Positions 28,092 through 37,257 of a stretch of 60,371 nucleotides of DNA are shown piece by piece; position 1 is the stretch's first letter, and the number at the start of each line of letters is the position of its first letter. The DNA is from Aquimarina aquimarini (GTDB lineage Bacteria; Bacteroidota; Bacteroidia; Flavobacteriales; Flavobacteriaceae). The notes under the pieces were generated by a model. The model saw only the letters and a program-made list of their open reading frames with translations, did no database searches and was not told the origin of the DNA. A program made the position numbers and the translations under genes. Where the stretch lies: NCBI RefSeq assembly GCF_900299535.1, contig NZ_OMKE01000020.1, positions 1 through 60,371 on the forward strand, written 5' to 3'.

Positions 28092-29657
28092 TTATCGCAC
28101 TCCGTGCATTAGTTTTTTCAACACAGGGTTAAGCACTATCATTATTAGTCCTGCTGCTGCTGGAACAACTGTAAATATCATAAAGAAGGTAGTAAGCGAA
28201 TATTCTGATGTGATTTTATCAATCATACCTCCTAATTGACCTGCAGACCAGTTACCAAGAAAAATTGCCAAATACCATACTCCAAACATCAAACCAATGA
28301 GTTTGGCAGGAACAAGTTTACTTACATACGATAACCCTACAGGTGATAAAAACAATTCTCCTATTGTGTGGAACAGATATGCAAAAATCAACCACATCAT
28401 ACTCACTTTTGCGGTTTCAGCTCCTTGTGGGATCGAGATAGCACCAAATGCTAATAATCCAAACCCAAAACCTAGTAATATCAGTCCGAGTCCAAATTTT
28501 ACCGCAGCAGAAGGATTGTATTTACTCTCCCATAATTTAGAAAACAATGGTGCAAAAGAGATGATAAATAGTGAATTCAAAATCCCAAACCATGAGGCAG
28601 GTACTTCTGTAGTTTCTGCGCTAAATTCTCTATTCAATTTCCAAATTACAATTCCCCAAATAATAGCAAAGCTACCTCCAAGAATGATATTGGATAATGA
28701 TATTTTTTTGAAAGTCTGTGCAAAAAGCTTCCACAACACCCATGTGATAATCAGTAATGGCACTAATGTTATTATTGTATCTACAATTTTAAAGATATTT
28801 GCAGCGCCACCCTCAAGGATTCTATCGGTATATTTATTTGCAAAGATAGTCATTGACCCTCCTGCTTGCTCAAAAGCAGCCCAAAAAAATATGGTGAAAA
28901 AGGCTAAAACCCCAACTACTATATATCGATCTCTTTGAACTCCAGAACTCACTTTTACTTCTTCTACTACCTCTTCAACAGCATCTTCTACCACATCATC
29001 TATATCATCAAGGTCATATTTTTCCTTAGGAGCTAGCCCTACATTTTCTAATATCCCTTTACCGAACCAAAATTGAAGCATTCCTAGGAACATAAATATT
29101 CCTGCCAGACCAAATCCTAAACTCCAACTTACTTTTTCTCCAATATATCCACAAAGCATTATCCCTAAAAACGCTCCTGCATTAACTCCCATATAATAGA
29201 TAGTATATGCTCCATCTTTTTTCTCTTCATTTTTTGCATACAACCCACTAACTATAGATGTCAAATTGGGTTTAAACAAACCATTTCCTAATATCAAAAA
29301 AGCTAATCCTGTATATAAAAACATTGGGGTTTCTATCGCCATAGAAGCATGCCCCAGAGTCATTAATAATGCTCCTAATGCTACTGCTTTACGATATCCC
29401 ATAAATTTATCTGCAATAAACCCTCCTACAATTGGAGTAAGGTATACTAATCCCGTATACCAACCATATAGTTTTAATGCATCTTCATTACTCCATGCCC
29501 ATCCTCCATCTGCAATCTTAGTGGTCAAAAACAGAACAAATAGCGCACGCATTCCGTAATACGAAAAGCGCTCCCACATCTCTGTAAAAAAAACCATGAA
29601 TAAAGAAGGCTTATGCCCTAGTAAGCTAAAAACTTTTGAGTCGTCTTGAACTGTCAT
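28092..29657 (-). CDS. POT-family proton-coupled oligopeptide symporter (second copy)
   Basis: Inner-membrane di/tripeptide importer of 521 residues with about 14 helices. The proton-coupling motif EMWERFSYYGMRALFVLFL is at the N-terminus (ExxER, about residues 26-30), and the PTR2 signature region YTIYYMGVNAGAFLG is present. An acidic insert (about residues 205-228, rich in Asp/Glu/Val) lies between the helical bundles. It starts 9 bp after the stop of the paralogous symporter upstream and belongs to the DPP-IV operon. Differing peptide specificity of the two copies is plausible but unproven. Confidence 0.95.
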   Translation of the reverse strand: MTVQDDSKVFSLLGHKPSLFMVFFTEMWERFSYYGMRALFVLFLTTKIADGGWAWSNEDALKLYGWYTGLVYLTPIVGGFIADKFMGYRKAVALGALLMTLGHASMAIETPMFLYTGLAFLILGNGLFKPNLTSIVSGLYAKNEEKKDGAYTIYYMGVNAGAFLGIMLCGYIGEKVSWSLGFGLAGIFMFLGMLQFWFGKGILENVGLAPKEKYDLDDIDDVVEDAVEEVVEEVKVSSGVQRDRYIVVGVLAFFTIFFWAAFEQAGGSMTIFANKYTDRILEGGAANIFKIVDTIITLVPLLIITWVLWKLFAQTFKKISLSNIILGGSFAIIWGIVIWKLNREFSAETTEVPASWFGILNSLFIISFAPLFSKLWESKYNPSAAVKFGLGLILLGFGFGLLAFGAISIPQGAETAKVSMMWLIFAYLFHTIGELFLSPVGLSYVSKLVPAKLIGLMFGVWYLAIFLGNWSAGQLGGMIDKITSEYSLTTFFMIFTVVPAAAGLIMIVLNPVLKKLMHGVR

Positions 29658-29666
29658 ACTATTGTT

Positions 29667-31058
29667 TTATGCGTTATCAGCTATTTCAAAACCTTCAGCT
29701 TCTTCATGTATAGTACCTTCTTTGTCTTCTACACCATGAGTAAGTTTCTCTAATTGTTTTCTAAAAGCCATAACCAGCAACCCAAAGACTACACAAAAAA
29801 CGGCTATTCCTGTAAAGATGGTAAACTCTCCAAGGCTTTCTGCAGATTCTCCTAATAGCCCTGCTACTTTATTTCCTAAACCTGTCATTGCAAAATATAC
29901 TCCCATCATTAATGCTCCATATTTCACAGGAGCTAACTTGGTGATAAAAGATAAGGCTACAGGAGATATACAAAGCTCTCCTATTGTATGAAATAAATAT
30001 GCCAATACCAGCCAATACATTGCTGAAGATCCTTCTGTATTAAACTCCATAGAAGCGGCTGTCATAAAAAAGAATCCAGTTCCCATTATAATAAGTCCTA
30101 TAATCATCTTGAATAAAGAACTTGATATCTTCCCTTTTAATTTTCTGTTCGCCCAATATCCAGCGACTAATGTTCCTAAGAAAATAATAAACATCGCATT
30201 CAATGACTGAAACCATGAAGCAGGAACTTCCCACCCTAATAACATTCTATTTGTTTTATCCTTGGCATATATATTCATCAATCCTCCAGCTTGCTCAAAT
30301 GCTCCCCAAAAAACAATTACCAATAAAAATGAAATAAGAAGTACTACTATTCTATCTTTTTCAATTTTTGTAAGCGGTTTATTCATTGCTTCTTTATCTT
30401 CTTTTTTCTCAGAAGTTCCTAAGAAATTACCAACATTGGCTAAATATTTTTGTCCAATTAGGTACTGTAATAGCCCTAATGCCATTCCGATTCCTGCCAA
30501 ACCAAATCCATAATGCCATCCATGTACTTCTCCTACATATCCTACAATTAAACTTGATAAAAATGCTCCTAGATTAATTCCTATATAAAAAATAGTAAAT
30601 CCTTTGTCTCTACGAATATCTCCTTGCTCATATAGTCCTCCTACCATCGTAGATATATTTGGCTTTAACATTCCTACACCAGCAATGATCAAACCTAGCC
30701 CTGAGTACCATGCCCACATTTGTTCTATTGCTAAAACACTGTGTCCTGCAACTAATAAGATTCCTCCTACCAATACAGATTTCTTTTGCCCTAAAAATTT
30801 ATCTGCTATCCATCCTCCTGGAATAGACGCCACATAAACAAGCATGGTATACCAACCATATAAAGATAAAGCCTCTCCTGATGACCAACCTAACCCAGCA
30901 TTTTCATCCATCGTTTTTGCGGTTAGATACAAAACAAAAATTGCTCTCATCCCGTAGTATGAAAAGCGTTCCCACATTTCTGTAAAAAATAATATATATA
31001 ATCCCACCGGATGCCCAAAAAGCTCTTTTTGGTGAGCTGCTTTAACTGTATTTGCCAT
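29667..31058 (-). CDS. POT-family proton-coupled oligopeptide symporter (first copy)
   Basis: Paralogue of the downstream symporter, 463 residues. EMWERFSYYGMRAIFVLYL carries the ExxER proton-coupling motif, and FTIFYIGINLGAFLSSLI is the PTR2 signature region. It lacks the acidic central insert of the other copy and ends in an acidic tail. It begins 17 bp downstream of the DPP-IV gene. The pair probably imports the di- and tripeptides released by that peptidase. Confidence 0.95.
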   Translation of the reverse strand: MANTVKAAHQKELFGHPVGLYILFFTEMWERFSYYGMRAIFVLYLTAKTMDENAGLGWSSGEALSLYGWYTMLVYVASIPGGWIADKFLGQKKSVLVGGILLVAGHSVLAIEQMWAWYSGLGLIIAGVGMLKPNISTMVGGLYEQGDIRRDKGFTIFYIGINLGAFLSSLIVGYVGEVHGWHYGFGLAGIGMALGLLQYLIGQKYLANVGNFLGTSEKKEDKEAMNKPLTKIEKDRIVVLLISFLLVIVFWGAFEQAGGLMNIYAKDKTNRMLLGWEVPASWFQSLNAMFIIFLGTLVAGYWANRKLKGKISSSLFKMIIGLIIMGTGFFFMTAASMEFNTEGSSAMYWLVLAYLFHTIGELCISPVALSFITKLAPVKYGALMMGVYFAMTGLGNKVAGLLGESAESLGEFTIFTGIAVFCVVFGLLVMAFRKQLEKLTHGVEDKEGTIHEEAEGFEIADNA

Positions 31059-31075
31059 TATGTATGTTTAATTAA

Positions 31076-33247
31076 TTATAAGTTGTTTTTTATGAAGTTA
31101 GTCATCTTATTGTATAAATGTAACCTTGTGTTACCACCATAGATTCCATGATTTTTATCGGGATAAACTGCCCAATCAAAATCTTTATTTGCCTGTACTA
31201 ATGCTTCTACCAATTGCATTGTATTCTGTACATGTACATTATCATCTGCACTACCATGCACTAGTAAGAATTTTCCTTTTAATCCATTTACAAAATTAAT
31301 TGGTGAATTATCATCATATCCCTTTGGGTTTTCTTGTGGGGTAGTCAGGTATCTTTCGGTATAGATAGTATCATAAAATCTCCAGCTGGTTACAGGGGCA
31401 ACAGCAATTGCCATTTTGAATGTGTCAGGGGCTTTAAACAAGCAATTGCTTGACATAAAACCTCCGTAACTCCATCCCCAAATTCCTATTCTGGAAGCAT
31501 CAACATATGGTAAACCACCAAAATGTTTTGCTGCCGCTATCTGATCTTGTACTTCTAGGTTTCCTAAATCATTTTGAGTAGCTTTTTTAAACTTAGCCCC
31601 TTTCAATCCCGTTCCTTTTCCGTCTACACAAGCTACAATATATCCTTGTTGTGCTAACATCATATACCAATAATCATTTGCACTACTCCAAGAATTTTTT
31701 ACCGATTGAGATCCTGGGCCAGAATACTGATACATCAACAATGGATATTTCTTGGTTGCATCAAAATCTTTGGGTTTAATCATCCAAGTATTCAATGTTT
31801 CACCATTGACTTCTATTGTAGAAAACTCTTTTGGGCGTACATCATATGCTGCAAGTTTCTCTACTAATTTTTTATTGTTTTTAATCTCACGAACAACTTT
31901 TCCTGTCTTACCATCGTTAAGAGTATATTCATAAGGAGTTGTTGCATTAGAAAAATAATTGATGTAAAAGCTGAAATCTGCACTAAACTCAGCATCATTC
32001 GTTCCTTCTTTTTGACTTAATCTCTTTTTATCTTTCCCACTCAATGCTACAGCATAGATATCTCTATTTACACTTCCGTTTTCTACACTTTGATAATAGA
32101 TGTTTTTATTCTTTTTATCATAGCCGTAATAATCAGTTACCTCCCAAGTACCTTTTGTCAACTGATTAATTAACTCCCCAGATTCTTTATAATGATAGAT
32201 ATGGTTATACCCATCTTTTTCACTTGTCCAGATAAAACTATTGTCATCTAAGAATGTAAGATTATCAGTAATATCAATATATGCTTCATCTTTTTCATTA
32301 AGAACAACTTTTGGTGCTTTGGTCTTAGCATCTACAAAAATTAAATCCAGATTATTTTGATGTCTGTTTAATACTTGTACACTCAAAATATCTGGATTTG
32401 CTGTCCATTTGATTCGTGGGATATAAAAATCTTTATAATCTCCCAGTTTAATTTCATCTAAACTCATTGCATTTATATCTGCAAGATACAGAGAGACTTT
32501 TGCATTTTTCTCACCTGCTTTAGGGTACTTAAATACTTGTTGTTTTTGGTATAAATCTTTACCATATACATCCATAGAGAATTCTGGCACTTCTTTTTCG
32601 TCAAATCTCAAAAATGCAATTTTATTACTATCTGCACTCCAGTCAAAAGCTCTTACAAAAGCAAATTCTTCTTCATACACCCAATCAGTAATCCCATTAA
32701 TAATTTCATTTTTCTTACCATCATCTGTCAATTGAACTTCTTGACCAGTTTCAAAATTGAGCATATATATATTGTTATCTAAAACATATGCTATCTTTTT
32801 ACCATCAGGCGATAAAAGAGGGGATTGTATTTTTTTATCACTTACCTTAAAAATTCCTTTTGAGGGCACATCATAAATATGATAAATTCCTTTTGAAGAG
32901 TGACGATATATTTGCTCTAGCCCACTAGAAAGCAAAATTCTATTCTCATCCTTACTAAAAGAATATCCTTGAAACGAATCAAGATTATCTATAAGAGATG
33001 TGCTTACTAATGTTCTAGCTTTCTCACCAGTTTTATATGTATATACTTCAATATTGGTAGCTCCAGAAGTTCCATCTCTCTCTATAACCGAATACTCGGT
33101 TCCGTTTTTCATAGAATGTAATGATTGTAATCCTTCTGTTCTAAAAGCTCCTCTCCAAATTTCTTCGAGAGTAAAAGCTTTATTTTGTGCCGATATGGCT
33201 AGAGTAATAAAAAATGTTATTGTAAAAAACAATTTTGTAATTTTCAT
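31076..33247 (-). CDS. Dipeptidyl peptidase IV (S9B serine peptidase)
   Basis: Exported peptidase of 723 residues that removes N-terminal X-Pro/X-Ala dipeptides. A signal peptide (about residues 1-20, ending ISA-Q) precedes the eight-bladed beta-propeller (about 40-470), which includes the substrate N-terminus-binding segment VYEEEFAF. The alpha/beta-hydrolase domain has Ser593 in GWSYGG, Asp668 in GSADDNVH and His700 in DKNHGIYGG. It heads a minus-strand operon with two POT symporters and is a clear peptide-scavenging module. Length and triad are typical. Confidence 0.96.
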   Translation of the reverse strand: MKITKLFFTITFFITLAISAQNKAFTLEEIWRGAFRTEGLQSLHSMKNGTEYSVIERDGTSGATNIEVYTYKTGEKARTLVSTSLIDNLDSFQGYSFSKDENRILLSSGLEQIYRHSSKGIYHIYDVPSKGIFKVSDKKIQSPLLSPDGKKIAYVLDNNIYMLNFETGQEVQLTDDGKKNEIINGITDWVYEEEFAFVRAFDWSADSNKIAFLRFDEKEVPEFSMDVYGKDLYQKQQVFKYPKAGEKNAKVSLYLADINAMSLDEIKLGDYKDFYIPRIKWTANPDILSVQVLNRHQNNLDLIFVDAKTKAPKVVLNEKDEAYIDITDNLTFLDDNSFIWTSEKDGYNHIYHYKESGELINQLTKGTWEVTDYYGYDKKNKNIYYQSVENGSVNRDIYAVALSGKDKKRLSQKEGTNDAEFSADFSFYINYFSNATTPYEYTLNDGKTGKVVREIKNNKKLVEKLAAYDVRPKEFSTIEVNGETLNTWMIKPKDFDATKKYPLLMYQYSGPGSQSVKNSWSSANDYWYMMLAQQGYIVACVDGKGTGLKGAKFKKATQNDLGNLEVQDQIAAAKHFGGLPYVDASRIGIWGWSYGGFMSSNCLFKAPDTFKMAIAVAPVTSWRFYDTIYTERYLTTPQENPKGYDDNSPINFVNGLKGKFLLVHGSADDNVHVQNTMQLVEALVQANKDFDWAVYPDKNHGIYGGNTRLHLYNKMTNFIKNNL

Positions 33248-33596
33248 CTTATATTTTTAAAAATTGTTAACGCCAAGAATAATAAAAAATCCGTGAAAAA
33301 TACAACAATTGCTGTTAAATACCATAAAACAACAGCCACATAGAGGCTTTTTTTAACATATCGTTAATTTTATGTATTTCCCCCATCGTTGGTTTAAGTG
33401 ATATCCGTATTGTTGAATCCTCATTGAGTTTGCATAAAATCACCTGATTAAATCATTTTATCCCATTAAGTATCGTATATTTTATATCAAAATCTATCTT
33501 ATAATTATATATGCAAAAGGTTTCAATAGTAATTTGGTCATGCATATGATAAAACAGAATAGTATATTTGAAGGCACTAAATAATAATTAAAGATA
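33248..33596. other. Divergent intergenic region between DPP-IV and HMG-CoA reductase genes
   Basis: About 350 bp with no credible ORF. Near 33563 it contains a good plus-strand -7 motif. At 33334-33354 an AGCC/GGCT 4-bp stem followed by seven T residues is too short to call a terminator. On the minus strand a TATTTTTC about 50 bp upstream of the DPP-IV ATG may be its -7 box. Confidence 0.45.
33563..33570 (+). promoter_or_regulatory. Probable -7 element of the HMG-CoA reductase gene
   Basis: TATATTTG is an exact TAnnTTTG match 26 bp upstream of the ATG. A TTTG at 33533-33536 could serve as -33, though the spacing is about five bases longer than usual. Confidence 0.38.
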
Positions 33597-34913
33597 ATGG
33601 CGGCTGTAGTTTCTGGATTTTCCAAACTCTCAAAAAATGATAAGATTAAATGGTTGGCAGAACACCATTTTGAAAATGATCAAAATACAATTGACACTCT
33701 TATAACTTACTGGAATTCTGACAACCAACTCCAACAATTACACGATGAATTTACAGAAAACACTATTTCTAACTATTATCTACCCTTTTCTGTAGCTCCA
33801 AATTTCTTAATCAATAACAAACGCTATACGCTACCTATGACTATAGAAGAAAGCTCTGTGGTAGCTGCGGCAAGCAAAGCTGCTAAATTCTGGCAAACAC
33901 GTGGCGGATTTAAAGCGGAAGTAATCTCTACTCAAAAAGTTGGTCAGGTACATTTTATGTATACTGGGGATGTTGAACAATTATTACATTTTTTCACCTC
34001 TTTAAAACCTAAATTGTTTACGGCTGTTTCTGAAATAACCGAAAACATGAATAAACGAGGTGGAGGAATTACTGATATTGAACTTAAAAACAAAACTACT
34101 GAAATAGACAACTACTATCAATTGCATTGTACTTTTGAAACGGTAGATGCTATGGGCGCAAATTTTATAAACTCTTGCTTAGAGCAGTTTGCAAAAACAT
34201 TAATTACTGAAGCTAAAGAATATTCTGGTTTTTCTAATCTCGAGAAAAATATCGAAATCATTATGAGTATTCTTTCTAATTATGTACCACAGTGTTTGGT
34301 AAAAGCTTCTGTTTCTTGTGCAATAAAAGAGTTACCTAGTACCCCCCTACTTTCTTCACAACAATATGCTGAAAAATTTGTACGAGCTGTACGTATTGCA
34401 GAGGTTGAACCTTATCGTGCTGTAACTCACAACAAAGGGATTATGAATGGGATTGATGCCGTTGTACTAGCTACAGGAAATGATTTTAGAGCAATTGAGG
34501 CTGGAGCACATGCGTATGCTTCAAGAAACGGACAATACACCAGTCTTACTCATGCAAAAATACAAGATGATATTTTTACATTTTCTATAGAATTGCCTTT
34601 AGCTTTAGGAACCGTAGGAGGGCTAACCTCTCTTCATCCTTTGGTAAAACTAGCTTTGCAACTTCTAGAAAAACCCAATGCAAAAAAATTAATGGAAATT
34701 ACTGCTGTAGCAGGAATTGCGCAAAACTTTGCAGCTATCAATTCTCTTATTACTACAGGTATTCAACAAGGACACATGAAAATGCACCTTATGAATATCC
34801 TAAATCAATACAAAGCTACAGAAAGCGAAAAAAAACTACTTATAAAATATTTTGAAACCAATGCGGTAACCCATAGTCAAGTGGTAACCCAAATTGAAAA
34901 ACTAAGATCCTAA
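33597..34913 (+). CDS. mvaA: Class II hydroxymethylglutaryl-CoA reductase
   Basis: NAD(P)H-dependent enzyme that makes mevalonate from HMG-CoA, 438 residues, soluble. Class II features: EESSVVAAASKAAKFW, VDAMGANFINS, the nucleotide-binding KGIMNGIDAVVLATGNDFRA and the mobile C-terminal flap with a catalytic His candidate in QGHMKMHL. Although databases often call this class degradative, Bacteroidota that use the mevalonate route employ it biosynthetically. The GHMP kinase begins at the base after its stop codon, supporting that role. Confidence 0.95.
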   Translation: MAAVVSGFSKLSKNDKIKWLAEHHFENDQNTIDTLITYWNSDNQLQQLHDEFTENTISNYYLPFSVAPNFLINNKRYTLPMTIEESSVVAAASKAAKFWQTRGGFKAEVISTQKVGQVHFMYTGDVEQLLHFFTSLKPKLFTAVSEITENMNKRGGGITDIELKNKTTEIDNYYQLHCTFETVDAMGANFINSCLEQFAKTLITEAKEYSGFSNLEKNIEIIMSILSNYVPQCLVKASVSCAIKELPSTPLLSSQQYAEKFVRAVRIAEVEPYRAVTHNKGIMNGIDAVVLATGNDFRAIEAGAHAYASRNGQYTSLTHAKIQDDIFTFSIELPLALGTVGGLTSLHPLVKLALQLLEKPNAKKLMEITAVAGIAQNFAAINSLITTGIQQGHMKMHLMNILNQYKATESEKKLLIKYFETNAVTHSQVVTQIEKLRS

Positions 34914-35846
34914 ATGAAAAAGTCCTTTTACAGTCATGGTAAGTTATTGATCACATCAGAATATCTGGTACTGGATGGAGTACAGGCATTGGCAATACCC
35001 ACCCAAAAAGGACAATGGCTAACTATTGAAGAAGAAGAAAATGATACCCATCAAATCAAATGGAAAAGTCTGGATGAAAACAATCTTTGCTGGTTTGAGA
35101 TCGACCTCATCTTAAAAGACACTTCCTTTCAATTATCTGATACTACCAGTTCTGAGGGTCATGACATCATCAATACACTGATCAATATCCTAAATACAGC
35201 AAAAGAATTAAATCCTAATTTTCTTGCCACAGAAAAAAGATATATTGTTGAGAGCAAACTAGAATTCAACCGCCAATGGGGACTTGGATCTTCTTCTACT
35301 CTTATTAATAATATTGCACAGTGGGCAAAAGTAGATGCGTTTACTTTATTAGAAAAAAGCTTTGGAGGCAGTGGGTATGATATTGCTTGTGCACAAAATG
35401 ATTCTCCTATACTATACAGACGTAATGAAGGCAAACCGATCATAACAACAGCTAATTTTACTCCTTCTTTTAAAGATGACTTATTCTTTGTTTACTTAAA
35501 TCAAAAACAAGATAGCAAGGCATCTATAAAACATTATCAATCACTACCTCTTAAAGATTTTGACAAGGCAGAAAATTTGATTAACGATATCACTTCCCAA
35601 ATTTTAAACTGTGATACACTCGAAGAGTTTAAGGCTTTAATCAACGCTCATGAAGAGATCATATCCAAAATAATAAAAACTCCTACCATAAAATCAACTT
35701 TGTTTCCCGATTACACCGGAAGTATAAAAAGTCTCGGAGGATGGGGAGGCGATTTTGTATTGGTTACTGGAGATATATCAGAAATGACATATTTTAAGAA
35801 CAAAGGATACACAACTATAATACCTTATGTAAAAATGGTATTATAG
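34914..35846 (+). CDS. GYDIA-type GHMP kinase, mevalonate-pathway related
   Basis: Small-molecule kinase of 310 residues. It has the GHMP ATP-binding motif WGLGSSSTLINNIAQW and, further on, GGSGYDIACAQ, which names the GYDIA subfamily. It starts directly after the HMG-CoA reductase stop (gap zero), implying a two-gene operon. Members of this group are thought to act in the mevalonate pathway, as mevalonate or phosphomevalonate kinase-like proteins; the exact substrate cannot be read from sequence. The C-terminal LGGWGGDFVLV is also a family trait. Confidence 0.93.
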   Translation: MKKSFYSHGKLLITSEYLVLDGVQALAIPTQKGQWLTIEEEENDTHQIKWKSLDENNLCWFEIDLILKDTSFQLSDTTSSEGHDIINTLINILNTAKELNPNFLATEKRYIVESKLEFNRQWGLGSSSTLINNIAQWAKVDAFTLLEKSFGGSGYDIACAQNDSPILYRRNEGKPIITTANFTPSFKDDLFFVYLNQKQDSKASIKHYQSLPLKDFDKAENLINDITSQILNCDTLEEFKALINAHEEIISKIIKTPTIKSTLFPDYTGSIKSLGGWGGDFVLVTGDISEMTYFKNKGYTTIIPYVKMVL

Positions 35847-35905
35847 CAACTTTATTTTGTTATTATTATTGAAATACGCATCATACACATAAAGAACAAT
35901 TATTA

Positions 35906-36107
35906 CTTTCTAGATATTGAAGTGATTTAAACTTTTTTGATTCTGGCGAAAAATAGTTATTTTTTGATCAATTGAAGTGTTTTTTACACTTCATAGCAGG
36001 GCTACGAAGTAAGAAAAAGACAAAAATTGAGTGAAAAAGAGCATTTTTATAGCGAATTGAAAAAAGTTTAAATCACTTCATTGCTACAAATCAAAATATC
36101 TAGAAAG
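35906..36107. repeat. MITE-like element A with long imperfect terminal inverted repeats
   Basis: Left arm 35906-35938 and right arm 36060-36107 pair over 21 bp (tgaagtgatttaaactttttt) plus 12 bp (ctttctagatat), the right arm carrying a 15-nt insertion between the two blocks. Inside are a gaagtgt/acacttc hairpin and a core hairpin, cttcatagc-agg-gctacgaag. No ORF. A related element lies at 40845-41008. Confidence 0.65.
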
Positions 36108-36132
36108 ATGTATAACAATTTTAGTAACATCT

Positions 36133-37242
36133 ATGAAACATCTATTTTTAGTACTTGCCACCATTTTATGCATTACCACAAGCTCTGCGCAAACTTATAC
36201 TACATGGTCTGCGATCAAACAAGTACGATATGGTACAGAAATCATATATCAAACTTATAAAGGTGAATTCCTTGATGGAACATATAAAGTTGCTGAATCA
36301 TCTTATGGAGGTTATTCTGAGGTTACATTCAAACAAGGAAAAGCAAATGGCACTTGGACAGAATATTCTTCTGAGGGTAAAAAAGAGCTAGTTTCTACAT
36401 TTATAAACGGAATAATTGACGGAAAAGCAATTTCGTATTTTCAAAATCAAACAGTAGAAAGTGAATCTTATTGGGACAAAGGAAAAAAAGTAGGTACTTG
36501 GAAATCTTATACTAAAAAAGGGAAAGTGCGATCTACAGAAACCTATAAAGATGGAATGAAACATGGGAAATGGAAAAAAACCATTATCCACCCTCAAACC
36601 CAAACCACTTCTACCTCAACAGAACATTATAAGAACGATCAACGTACAGGAACCTGGACTTCCATATCTAATGAGGATAACAAATTAATATGGAGTAAGA
36701 AATATACGGCGCATCGAGATTATACAGAAAAGAGATTTTTTCCTACAGGCACATTACACACTACAAAAAACTATAAAGACAATAAGCCTCATGGAATTCA
36801 TGAAGAATACACAGCATCTGGTCTGAAAATAATCACTCAGGAATTCGAAAACGGAAGTATTATCCTCAAAAAAAAGTATTATGAAAACGGAATTACTGAA
36901 GAGATTAGCCATTATAAAAATTCAAGAAAAGAAGGAACACATATTTTTTATAATAAAAAAGGAAACAAAACCTTCGAAATACAGTATCTCGATGGATACA
37001 AAAACGGAAAAAGCACAGCTTATAATGATGATGAGCAATTACTTTGGGAGCAGGAATACAAAAATGGAGCTAAAGAAGGAACCTACAAAGAGTACAATAA
37101 AGCAGGAAACCTGCACAAACAAGGAGATTATAACAATGGCCAAAAAACAGGAATATGGAAAATATATTCTCTGGCAGGAAAAGTAAAAAAAGAGATCATC
37201 TACAAAGCAGGTGTTCAGCTATCTGAGAAAACGTTTAACTGA
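36133..37242 (+). CDS. YwqK-family MORN-like repeat protein, exported
   Basis: 369 residues. A signal peptide (1-19, ending SSA-Q) precedes about a dozen MORN-like repeats of roughly 23 residues of the form YKDG-K-HGKW--Y---GK, for example YKDGMKHGKWKK and YNNGQKTGIWKIY. Databases often label these 'toxin-antitoxin system YwqK family antitoxin', a label I would not take literally, since the protein is exported and no toxin is adjacent. It converges with the TPR-CHAT gene, with 15 bp between stops. Binding to surface lipid or protein is possible. Function is unknown. Confidence 0.88.
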   Translation: MKHLFLVLATILCITTSSAQTYTTWSAIKQVRYGTEIIYQTYKGEFLDGTYKVAESSYGGYSEVTFKQGKANGTWTEYSSEGKKELVSTFINGIIDGKAISYFQNQTVESESYWDKGKKVGTWKSYTKKGKVRSTETYKDGMKHGKWKKTIIHPQTQTTSTSTEHYKNDQRTGTWTSISNEDNKLIWSKKYTAHRDYTEKRFFPTGTLHTTKNYKDNKPHGIHEEYTASGLKIITQEFENGSIILKKKYYENGITEEISHYKNSRKEGTHIFYNKKGNKTFEIQYLDGYKNGKSTAYNDDEQLLWEQEYKNGAKEGTYKEYNKAGNLHKQGDYNNGQKTGIWKIYSLAGKVKKEIIYKAGVQLSEKTFN

Positions 37243-37257
37243 TCACCATGAAGTAAT

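Noticed and set aside
28297..28938. 213-codon open frame antisense to a POT symporter
   Set aside because: Lies wholly within the symporter; Pro/Asn-rich composition and no motif. A shadow frame.
33334..33354. AGCC/GGCT stem followed by a run of T, terminator-like
   Set aside because: Only a 4-bp stem with no plus-strand gene upstream; not credible as a terminator.
36133..37242. YwqK gene as antitoxin of a toxin-antitoxin pair
   Set aside because: The family name is a database label; the protein is exported and its neighbour is a large protease on the opposite strand, so there is no classical pair here.
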